Origin: Mesostigma viride
Taxonomy: Eukaryota > Streptophyta > Mesostigmatophyceae > Mesostigmatales > Mesostigmataceae
Direction of reading: 5' to 3'
Length of the DNA: 64,000 bases
Assembly (NCBI GenBank): GCA_009746045.1
Contig: RPFO01000448.1
Span: forward strand, 3,268,049-3,332,048
Below are positions 23,205 to 32,724 of this stretch, in pieces. The notes beneath the pieces are model-generated. The model was not told the DNA's origin and ran no database searches. It worked only from the letters and a program-made list of their open reading frames with translations. A program made the translations under genes and the position numbers. Numbering within the stretch: position 1 is the stretch's first letter; each line of letters opens with the position of its first letter.

Positions 23205-25362
23205 AAGGTGGCCATGGCTGACGGCGGAGCTCATAACTTTCACGCTTGGGCACCAAATTCGGCGCCGTGAATATCTCAATCGCTTCGTCTTTCTAAGACG
23301 CACACGCTGATATCTTTTCCCAAAGCTATTACGCAATATCATGACTAGAAACTAAAAAACTCCATTCACGAAAATGGCTGACGGCGGTATGGCTGACGGC
23401 GGAGTTCAGATCTTTTGCGTCTGAGCCCCAAATTCGGTCAGACCACTTGCATTCGATGCGCCTTTCTAAGACGCACTTGCCAGTATAAACGGTTACGGCT
23501 GCCACGCAGTATAGACAAAGTTACGCACGTGACCAGCTATGACGACTACCAAAGCAAAACGAGGGCTGGAAAAGGAGCTGGCACAGCTTCCCAGCGCCCA
23601 GCCCAACCCTCTCGCCCTCGCCATTGTTCAGCCGCCAGGCTTACCCGCCAAACCCTCGCCAAGCGCCTCGCCTGAGCCCAAGAAACCATGCCACGATCGC
23701 CACAAATGGAGCAAATTCTTGCCCGGCGACGGAATGTTCTCCCTCCTCGAGTGGCAGCAGCTGTCGCCGCAGGAAGTCGTCGAAGTTCTCCAGTTCCTCA
23801 CACAGGAGCGGAAGCTCTTTGTGACCTGGAGAAGGGGGGCGGCTATCGACTACCGCGACACGTCCTGGCTCTACACCTGTGCCGAATCCCGCCAACGCGA
23901 GTTTATCTTGACCAGCTACTACCAGCGCAGCTTCGGCGACATCCACAGAGAACTTTGGAACGCACTCAACGCCCCAGCCCCCGCACAGCCGGCAGCCCCA
24001 TCGGCTTCCTCCCTCTGCAAGGATGACATCCGCGCAGTGCTGGAGGAGCACGTGACCTGGCCGCTGGCCGAGAAGATGACCTCGCTGAACACCACGCTCA
24101 ACACGGTCGAGGCCCGGGTCTCCAACGTGGAAACCAAGGTCGTCCACAATTAAGCTACAACCACAGTTCACGGCGCTACACACCGCGGCGCAGGCTTGGG
24201 AAACGCATCATGCACTTGTCTCTCGCCTTAACCAGGTGGAAGGCAAGTGCGGCGTGCTCATGAAGAAGCTTGAGGCCATCACCGCCCACACCGAGGCCCT
24301 GGCCACACAGGGGCCCAAAGCTAGCGGAGCAGACGGCCACCATTGCCTCCCAGCCACCCCGGCAGGATGCTGGTGACCTCCCGCTCTCCTACGCGGACCT
24401 GCTGCGGACAGCGACCGCCTCCACCACCGACGCCATCAATCGCCACAAAGCTCCAGGAGCTGGAGGACCACCGCCAGGCCCAGCAACGGGAGGTCACCGA
24501 TCGCGCTCGCCGCGAGTGCCGACTGGTGCTACGTCGCTTCCCCCAGAAGCCAGGTGAGACGTCAACCTCCCTTGCTGACGAGATCAAGAACCAGCATCTT
24601 ACCCTCATGGGCCTGGTAGGTGAGGTAGAACTGCGTGGGTGCCACCGCCTTCCCCACTCACGGGACAAGGCGGCCACCCCACCAGTCCTGCTCACCTTCC
24701 TCTCCCCTGAGGATAAGCAGCGGTTCCTCTCTCGTCGCAAGCGGTTGCACGACCTCACCTGGACGCTGGATGACGACCTAACCCCCGCTCAGCAACAGCA
24801 GCGACGCGACCTGTGGCCGGAATACCTCCGCCATAATAAGCAGGACCCCCAGAAGCCCAAGGTGTTACTACTGTCCAGAGGGGCGGGGACCTGATGATCA
24901 ACCACAAGATGTGGACGCCCCCAGCGGAGTAGAATAGCAATAGCCCTAGCTTGTAACCATTGGAGTCACTGTCGCTAAGGCAGCCATGCCTAGAATGTTT
25001 GCCTACCTGTGCCAACAAACCTAGTCACGTGCCGCCAACGCACGGTACACAACCAGCCATAGCCTTAGCCTACTTCTAGTACAGCCATGCTACGCCCTGG
25101 CTATGTTCAGATTACTTGCCCACGCTCCTTGCTATGACATGCTCACATGGGTCTTATTGCACCCACAGTTTGCCGGATCGTTAGCCTGTCCTTTTAGCTA
25201 GCCGCGCCCGATTGCAGCTGTGGCATGCCTTTGGCATGAAGGAGACTGGGGGTCTCTGCCCTTTCTCCTGCATGTAGTGCACACACAGGGATTAAAAGCA
25301 CTTCGGTGCTTCGTGACTCCCCAACGGGAGCACGAGTTTAATTAATTAATTAATTAATTAAT
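23205..25362 (+). mobile_element. ORF1-only LINE with tandem 5' monomers (HAL1-like)
   Basis: The 5' region has two related monomers, each starting GGCTGACGGCGGAG (about 23215 and 23393) and containing CTTTCTAAGACGCAC. ORF1 starts at 23539 (MTTTKAKRG) and runs to a stop at 24153. It continues out of frame to 24894 with a coiled-coil stretch and then an RNA-binding-like C-terminal domain (PPVLLTFLS, KQRFLSRRKRL). Directly afterwards comes the 3' UTR with the CTCCCCAACGGGAG hairpin and (TTAA)n at 25337-25362. No endonuclease or RT lies between ORF1 and the 3' UTR. Confidence 0.8.
23539..24894 (+). pseudogene. LINE ORF1 protein, frameshifted
   Basis: The first 204 residues (23539-24153) form a globular region containing WSKFLPGDG and TWRRGAAIDY, then a predicted helical stretch with heptads (EKMTSLNTTLNTVEARVSNV). 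A stop at 24151 is bypassed in another frame by more coiled coil (WETHHALVSRLNQVEGK). A third frame encodes the C-terminal domain to 24894. A coiled coil plus C-terminal RNA-binding domain is the usual layout of L1-type ORF1 proteins. At least two frameshifts are needed. The start follows the 5' monomers. Confidence 0.65.
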
Positions 25363-26297
25363 CATGACGAGCAAACGCACCGTCGACGCAGCGCAGCTTA
25401 GCGGCAGCGCTGAGCCCTGAAGCTACGCAGGAAGCTATGCGCCTAGATCGAGTTCCGCCGCCCAGCCTGGAAGGCATGCAGCAGTACTACTTCCCATGCA
25501 AGCTTTAGTGGTCGTACATTCGGCCCCTTCTTCGTCCTCGCCGTCGGCCTCTCCTGAGCCCAAGGCGCAGTCGTCCCGCCGAGCCACCCAGCCAGTTTTA
25601 CGATTTCCCCATCGACAAGCCACACTTTCGGCAGAAAGGTCCGAGTGAACAGCTGCACGTCCTGTTTCATGCATATGGGACGCACGCCACGCTTTTGGAA
25701 TTGTGCTACCAACTCAAAAGTCGGGAGGGCCGCGGCCTTCGCCTGCCGTCACCTGGTGGCAGCTCGTACGGTACGGCTGCCGGCAAAGCTGCACAGCGCG
25801 CGCTACACCCGTCGGATCCCACCTGCAACAAATCGCGCCCTTTGCTCCCTCCTCGGACGCTCCGACGCCGAGATTCGCCACCGCTGTGACCGACACCATC
25901 CGCGACCTGGCCTTAAGGACGCCGTCGAGCAGCACGTGACTCCCCTCGCCGCGCTGCAGATGTAGCAGCCCTGGTTTGCACGCTGCAACTGCTGAGCTCC
26001 ACACCATCTCCACCGCCACCTCCACGTACCCTTCACGCCTCCACCTCCACCGCCAACCCTGCCATGCACCACCGACCGATCGACACCATCACCGCCCAGC
26101 TCCACGTGCGACATCGACCAGCGCCTCGACTGATCAAGGACAACGTACGCTATCGCCATCGAGTGCCTGCAAAACACCGCAGGCCTCACCGCCCATGCAC
26201 CATTGCACTGAGGCGGTGAAGGACATCGCCGCCCGGCCAGCACCTGCTGGCCCTGCCGACTGATGCTCCTCGATCGATCCCACCCAGACCTGGGCGG
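25363..26297 (+). mobile_element. Degenerate LINE ORF1 region, left of the giant element
   Basis: Sequence resembles the 5' and middle parts of LINE ORF1 copies (initial ATGACGAGCAAACGC; later a EAVKDIAARPAPAGPA-like peptide) but has many frame breaks. A very similar peptide (DLAAQPAPAGPA) lies to the right of the giant element, consistent with one old LINE copy split by its insertion. It ends with the left target duplication GGCGG at 26293-26297. Confidence 0.5.
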
Positions 26298-26369
26298 GGT
26301 GGTCCCACGCGGAATGGGGTCATTTTTGGCGCATTTTGCAAGAAAAAAACGCTAGTTTCAATCGTCCGA
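26298..26369 (+). repeat. Left terminal inverted repeat of the giant element
   Basis: It starts GGGTGGTCCCACGCGG and ends TTTCAATCGTCCGA. It contains about 10 bp not present in the right copy, between positions 26321 and 26334. The GGCGG target duplication is immediately outside. Confidence 0.85.
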
Positions 26370-26590
26370 TATCTTTTTTTCGCGCGAATTTGGCGTCCGA
26401 TCGCGTATTTTCGAGCTAATTTGGTGTCATAATGCTTAATTCATGTCAATTTGAGCGTACATTCCACATCGAGAGGCTTGAAAGTTAGTAATTCATGTAA
26501 ATTTTACGTGGAGAGACTCGACATCATCCTAACCTTTGTATTAACCATAGGACGAGCATTGCCAGCGCATGTCCAAGTGCTAACTTTCCC

Positions 26591-27187
26591 TCACACTTTC
26601 GAGGGCCTCTTCCGTAATTTCGCTTCCGCGATCTGCTGTTCCGTTTTCGAGTTCCTCCTCTTCTTATCGATCTCCTTTGCAGGCGCCCAGACTTCCACAT
26701 CCTTCCAGCTCTTGCCATCCGTCAGCTTTACCACCTTCATCGCGTAGTCCAGCGGCATCCACCACAACTTGTTCTTCAACTTCCCTCCCTTCTCCCCCTC
26801 AGCGAAAAACTTAAATGCGACGTCCCTCCACTTGGTGTCGTATCCAGACACCTGCCCATAAAGCATGACGTCTTCTAGCTTGGCATACATTGGCGTAGCC
26901 GTATCCTTGTTCCCTGCTTGCATAATGGCTAAAGTCCACCCATCACACCAAAAGGCCTCTGGTGCTCCGAACCCCATTTCCCCGTCCATAAGTCTCATTT
27001 CCAACGTGGGCTTGTCATCATCCTCATCGCCCGCCTGACTGTCTTCCGCCCCCTTAGGCTCCTCCCGTCCGGAAGTGTCAGCATGTACAGCCGCTGGTCC
27101 GAAGCCCACCGCCACATTAGCCAAGCGAAGTAACTGCTCCACATCCTCATTACCTGCGAGCAAACCGATCATGCCATCAACGCATGA
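26591..27187 (-). CDS. Last exon of the long gene
   Basis: Branch-like CTAAC and a TTTTAG acceptor precede 27187. The 199-residue segment is open to a stop at 26591. It contains WCDGWTLAIMQAGNK and a basic C-terminal tail (KKRRNSKTEQQIAEAKLRKR) resembling a nuclear localisation signal. The stop lies about 290 bp inside the element's left end. No family recognised. Confidence 0.65.
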   Translation of the reverse strand, partial: SCVDGMIGLLAGNEDVEQLLRLANVAVGFGPAAVHADTSGREEPKGAEDSQAGDEDDDKPTLEMRLMDGEMGFGAPEAFWCDGWTLAIMQAGNKDTATPMYAKLEDVMLYGQVSGYDTKWRDVAFKFFAEGEKGGKLKNKLWWMPLDYAMKVVKLTDGKSWKDVEVWAPAKEIDKKRRNSKTEQQIAEAKLRKRPSKV

Positions 27188-27248
27188 CTAAAATCGAGTT
27201 AGTAGAAATCGGACTGCCAACCGTGAAAAATCAAAACACTCTACATAC

Positions 27249-28944
27249 CAGAATTCACTCGCAGATTTTTTCTTACCCTTTTTGGCCTTTTCCTTCGACC
27301 TCTGCTCGCAGGTAGACCCCGTCTGGGGGTGGGGGGCAGGCGCCGGGGCGGGTTTGGCGGGCTCGGCAACCTTGGCAGTCTTCGCGGTCTTGGGTAACTT
27401 CTTGGAAGCAACGCGCTCCTTTCCCCCGTCCTCCTCCTCTCCGCCGCCATCCTCCTCCTCCTTCTCCTCCTCATCGTCCGAATCTGAAAGCACAACTGCT
27501 TTTCGACGCCGTTTCTGAGGCAGGGCAGGCTTGGGAGGCTTCCCCACCTTGGCCGATTTCTTGGAAGCAACGTGCTCCGCAGCCTTCCCACCCTTGGCGG
27601 ATTTCTTGGTAGCAACGTGCTGCTCCTCCTCCTCCTCCTCCTCCTCTCCCCCTCCTCCTCCTCAGCATCGTCGTCCTCCTCCTCCTCCTCCTCCTCAGCA
27701 TCGTCGTCCGAATCAGCCACTGCCACAACTGGCTTACGAAGCTGCTTCTTCGGTACCTGAGAAATGGCCAGAGTCGGCGGGGGAACCCGAAGCTGCTTCT
27801 TCGGTACCTGAGAACTGGGCAGAGGCGCCGGGGTGGGCAGAGTCGCCGGGGGAACCCGAAGCTGCTTCTTCGGAACCTGAAAAACGGGCTGCGACGCGGC
27901 AGGCTTGGAAGGCCCACCTCCATCATCCTCAACAAGTGACACGACTGCCCGTCGAGTCACTTGAGAAGCGGGCTTCTTCGCCGCAGGCGGATCCGAATCA
28001 CCTTCAGGCCCCGTCCTCTGTTCGGCCTGCTGCGTTCTGACCTCGACGGGGGTCTCTCCGCGGTTAGACCCTCCTGCCGGACCTCCATCCCCTCCATCCC
28101 CTCCCTCCAACAACTGTTGGTCATCCCTCTCCACCACGGCGGACGATCCCCCAGCTTCGTGGGAAGCTTTTCGCTTCTTCGCCCTTCCGAGCCTAGGCCC
28201 CCCATCACCTTCCCCCTGTTCAAGCCGCTCCCACAATTCACTCCCTTTCCCGATCCTTTCCACTATCTCTTGAAACCCCTTAATCTCCGTCTTGGTACCA
28301 AACACGATCACCATCGGTTCGAACCTGGAGAAAAAGTCGTGGGCGCAAGCCTTCAGCACATTATCGTACATCCCGCCCGGTTGGGGAATGGACGAAGCTG
28401 TCGGGCAAGGACCGAACGCCCACCACCCTCTCTGAAAGTTACTCCACTTATCACCCCAAATGTTCGCCAAGTTCAGCAGGCTCAGGCACGGAAGGGACCT
28501 GCCCAAGGGAAAGGGGCGGGCTGAAGCTGAGGCAACCTCGCCTGCCACCTGCTTGACGAGCGACTTGTCATCATCATCACCGTCTAGGGCCTGACAGCAA
28601 AACCAGACCCGGCGACGGCCCCAGTCCACACTCTGCCACTCATACTTCACGTCCCACTCCTCCTCCTCCTTCGCCTCCTCCTCCTTCTTCGCCTCCGTCT
28701 CCTTCCCCTTCCCCTTCCCCTTCCCCTTCTCCAGCCCCTTCACCGGCCCCTTCATCGCCGCCTCCTTCACCCCCCTTCGAGTAATCCAACTTTTGGAGCG
28801 TACTTCCTGAACGCTTCCGGAGCCAAAAGTGCCAAACCCACCGTCTTGTCCTCGCTCTCTTTTAGCAGAATCTCCTGAAAGTCGATCTTGCCACTACTGA
28901 GATCCTTTCTCGGAATCCTCAGATGTGCGGCGTGTTTTTTGGCT
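27249..28944 (-). pseudogene. Exon 8 (3' part) of the long gene, with frameshifts
   Basis: The part after the insertion begins KAKKHAAHLRIPRKDLSSG, loses frame at a G6 run (about 28771), and continues for about 370 codons. Features are a WDVKYEWQSVDWGRRRVWFC block, three QVPKKQLR repeats, and hydrophobic-acidic patches (VVSLVEDD, VVAVADSDDD, VVLSDSDDEEE). It shifts again in a GAGGAG tract near 27640. The donor GTATGT is at 27248. Confidence 0.6.
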
Positions 28945-28948
28945 TTAA

Positions 28949-30648
28949 CCCCTAAATGGTCTGGCTGCCGATTTTCCGCCTAAAACTGAGTTACAGCCGA
29001 CACGTCGGCCCCTTCTCGGGGGACCAAATGCCGCGAAAACTATTGAGAATTAGGAAACGTTTAGCTGAGAAGATCGAAAGTTTATAATTTTCCTCACAGC
29101 ATGGTACTAGGGTTTGCATACTTCTGACAAAGTTATAGAGGTGTTCTGGCCGGTCAAAGTACAAGGGGTCAGGGTACTTTTTCACGTAGAACGTGCATTC
29201 CGGAAAACGACGACCTGGCCATGGCGGCTTGCGCACACGCATGGCATTTACGTTTTCGTTCGAATTTTATGACCAAACTCAGGAAATTGATTTTATACGT
29301 CCTAAAGATGATACAGGCCAATTTTTGGTTCGCGGGAATGCCATTTGATAGGTGTCGGCAGCGTTCTTGCTGGAAAAAACTGCGATCAGGCCGGACGATA
29401 GAAACGTTGACAGCAATAACTTTCCGGCGTATTTTAAAGGATATATCGGTTTCTTTGTACTTTTTATGATACATGGTAGTCGTAAACGTGCAAGGGTGGC
29501 CAGAAATCGCCGAATCCAGCGACCATGCTGCACAACTTTGGTGTGCCGAAATGCGCCATTTTGCGGCCACCGCCTGGGCCAAGGTAACGCCATCCATGCC
29601 TGGTAAAGCTGAGTTATCGTTTTCCAATCGATATTTGACGTTTATATATACGTTCTAGCTTGTGTAGCACATTCTTTCTTCATTATTCATGCTCTTTCTT
29701 GACCATGGCCTGGCCCCTTCCTAAAACACCATTCTTAGATGCTTCCCTCAGTCAGTTGACCTGCCACAGGGTGATGGTGATAAGTTTTAGAGGCTGTATG
29801 GGTTTGAATACCTCCATATATGTTTGTTATACATTTCCCACACACATATTGCATGAGTGTAAGGCAGTTGGCTGGTCTCTGTGGCATCATCAAGCATGTA
29901 CCCGGTGAGTAGAAGCTTCCCATTGTCAGCATGTGCCACCAGGTGTGCTGGCCATCACCTGGCAAGCTATAGCAGCTTAGGCCTAGTTTATCCTTGCTAG
30001 GGCAAGCTGAAATAGGCTTAAAATCACTAGTTTGTTGGTGGCTGCCTCCTCGAATGCATGCCTTGCGTAGGGTATCCGTACTACGTTACCTACGTGCATG
30101 GACCAGGTGGCACCTGCACATAGGTGCCATGTAAGGGCAGTGTGATGATGCAGTTGTGTTTCCCCATCATTGTGGAAGGGAAATGTATGGTGTGGCATGG
30201 TTGGGGGACATTTTTAGTAGGTATTAGTAGGTAGTATGCCCACCCCTACCCCCTTGGTTGCTTTTTACCAACGGTACCCCTATGGGCTGTACTGGGTGTA
30301 ACTGCTGGTATACCCACCCTAATGATGACCCCAATGGCTCAAACTGTTCAGCAACTAATTGTTTATCATCCCTGAAGTGGTAGGTGCCTAGCTCTCACAA
30401 CATAATTCAAAATGCACATTCTACCAAAAATGAAAACGCTCGTCTTGACCCCCCTGACTTTGACGGCAGTTATACATGGCCTACCCTGCATATATGTAAG
30501 GTTATGATATACCAACCCGAAGGGCAACTCATGGACATGCTTGGCCCCCAAGGACAGCCATTGGATATGGGTGGGTTGGATGGCATCTGGTTTGCAAAAT
30601 TGTGAAGTTACAGCCGATGCATCGGCAGTATTTCTGCCCATTTAGGGG
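28949..30648. mobile_element. 1,700-bp piggyBac-like non-autonomous element
   Basis: Ends CCCCTAAATGG and CCATTTAGGGG are perfect 11-bp inverted repeats flanked by TTAA on both sides (28945-28948 and 30649-30652), the target and C-rich terminal pattern of the piggyBac superfamily. Subterminal AGTTACAGCCGA...TCGG occurs at both ends in the same orientation (28991 and 30607), and CTGCCGAT lies near each tip. No transposase ORF is present. It sits in a coding exon of the long minus-strand gene. Confidence 0.85.
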
Positions 30649-31477
30649 TTAAGAAGGTAGGCGATGTTCCTCGTTATGATGACGGCTACATCCCAAAATT
30701 CCCGGTATCTGGCCACAATCTCCTTCCTGCCGACCGGCCGAGCGAGAGGATGGAGATTGAAGACGAGTTCGAAAATATGAGACGCCACAAACTCCTTGCC
30801 CTTTGCGTCCTTGCATTGCGCTTCCAGCGTCTCATCCTCCTTGAATCTGGCGCAAATGGTCAGCCGCAGGCACTCCAGCACATCCTTGGCGAACTCCACC
30901 AACTTGGTGAGCTTTTCCGGTCCAACCTGGCAGCTCATGATGCAATCGATCACGGCGTCCATCATAGGAAGGCTGGCCAAGTTCCTGAAAGCGGTCCAAG
31001 AGACCTTCTGGCCTTTCTTCTCCCCCTCTGCATTCGCGAATTTGCACCTTTGCATCATCACCTCCTCAGGCGCGGGTTTCGTTGAGGCAGGATCATCAGT
31101 CTGCTCCTGTGTCAGACGGAGAAACGTGTTGGCCAGCGTGCGACTGTAAGCGGAATGCACTGAAGCAATGCTGTGGGCCGGCTTTTTCTTTCCTTCTGCT
31201 TCCTCCTCGTGTACATCCACCGCTGCCGGCTCCACATTCCCTTCCCTCCCCCCGCTTGCCGCATAGCCGGGAGGATGTACGTGAGCAGATTGGTATAGTG
31301 GCCATCCGCAATATAGTGGCCCTTCCCACGCGTGACTTTGCCGTGTAGATATAGCTTGTTGTAGTTCCACACGTCAAGCAAGGCCTGGCCCAGCGTACGA
31401 TCCGCCACGGCTAAGTCCTCCGAATTCGCCCCCTTGGCGATGTCGAACAGCTTCTCCAGCTTGCCGGTCAGCACCGC
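30649..31477 (-). CDS. Exon 8 (5' part) of the long gene, up to the piggyBac-like insertion
   Basis: The acceptor TGTCGCAG precedes 31477. The reading frame begins AVLTGKLEKLFDIAKGANS and stays open to about 31260, where a G-run (CGGGGGGAGGG) shifts it. It then continues as HEEEAEGKKKPAHS through a Cys-containing helical block to an apparent stop at 30642, which is provided by the inserted transposon (CTTAACCCCTAA). Joining across one TTAA restores the frame into 28944. Confidence 0.7.
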
Positions 31478-31732
31478 CTGCGACATCAATTAACATCGAG
31501 CGAGCAACGACAAAACTCGTTCATAAAAGGCGAGGGGTATAGCTGCGGATAGACCCTAATAAAATTCGAAAAAGAAACGGCCGACAATACGCAACGAAAA
31601 TTCCAACAAAAAAAAGGAGAGGGTCTAGCTGCAGCGAGACCCTCGCAAAAAACTTGAAGCGCACACAAAAAACAACCACGAAAATTCCGAGGGTCTACCC
31701 GCAGCTAGACCCTGCCAAAATAGATAGCTTAC
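31478..31732 (-). other. Intron of the long gene with three palindromic motif copies
   Basis: Donor GTAAGC at 31732 and acceptor TCGCAG at 31478. Copies of the element's palindromic motif lie at about 31533, 31622 and 31690 (for example GGGTCTACCCGCAGCTAGAC). Confidence 0.65.
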
Positions 31733-32319
31733 ATCTTCTTTTGCCTTAGGTAGATTTCGCAGCTCACTCCACGACGGGAGCAGCACTATACTATAAATTT
31801 ACGGCCCGTACACGTATACGGAAATTTTTACGGGCCGTAAATTTTGCGTTCGTACGCATATACTTACCACTCGTATACTGGCCGTAAAATTTACTACCGT
31901 ATACTTTTTCTCGTATACGGCAGTAAAGTTTACGGTAGTAAATTTTACGGCCAGTATACGAGAAAAAATTTACGGTAGTAAATTTTACGGCCAGTATACG
32001 AGAAAAAATTTACGGTAGTAAATTTTACGGCCAGTATACTAGAAAAAGTATACGGTAGTAAATTTTACAGCAAGTATACTAGAAAAAGTATACGGTAGTA
32101 AAAGTTTACGGCCAGTATACTGGACAAGTATACGGGCCGTAACCTTGTGATTTGTCCAACCTAGTGTATTGTGATTTGCGTTGTCATTTGACTTCATGGA
32201 AACATCATGTGGCAATAATTCAAATTAATTAATCAATTATCAATCATTCAAATTAATGAAGAAACACATTATACTACTAAGAAACACACTAGTTGAATTA
32301 ACCCTTATCAATCATTCAA

Positions 32320-32722
32320 ATTTCCCAGAGCATCAGCTCCACGACGTACGCGAAAATATGCCGAGCTATGGCTGCCGAGAATGCTCATAACTTTCGACTC
32401 AGGCCATGAAATTTAGTCGGGTTTGTTGCATTCGACTCGTCTTCTGATGACAAACACGCTGGTATAATTTCCGGCAGCTATCGTCCCCGATTTCGTACGT
32501 TCTCGACCTCGGCATGCCCAGCAGATATCGCTATTTTCGACTCGATATGGCGGCATTCCCTTCGTGAATAGCACGCCTGCGCCCCCCGCCCCAGCATTCG
32601 ACATCTTCCCCGTAGCTATGGAGGCCCCAACAACACCTGCCGCCCCAGAAACCCGGTCGCTGGACGACGTTCTTGCCGCAGCCAGCCCTTTCGTCGGCAT
32701 CGCTCCCGCCGCTCCCAAGTAG
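32320..32722 (+). pseudogene. LINE 5' monomer-like sequence and short ORF
   Basis: The segment ATGGCTGCCGAGAATGCTCA, then TAACTTTCGACTC, GCATTCGACTCGTCTTCTGA and CTGGTATAATTTCCGGCAGC, parallels the 5' monomers of the LINE at 23205. It is followed by a 34-codon ORF at 32618-32722 (MEAPTTPAAPETRSLDDV). It is probably a truncated retrotransposon carried by the CACTA element. Confidence 0.4.
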
Positions 32723-32724
32723 CC

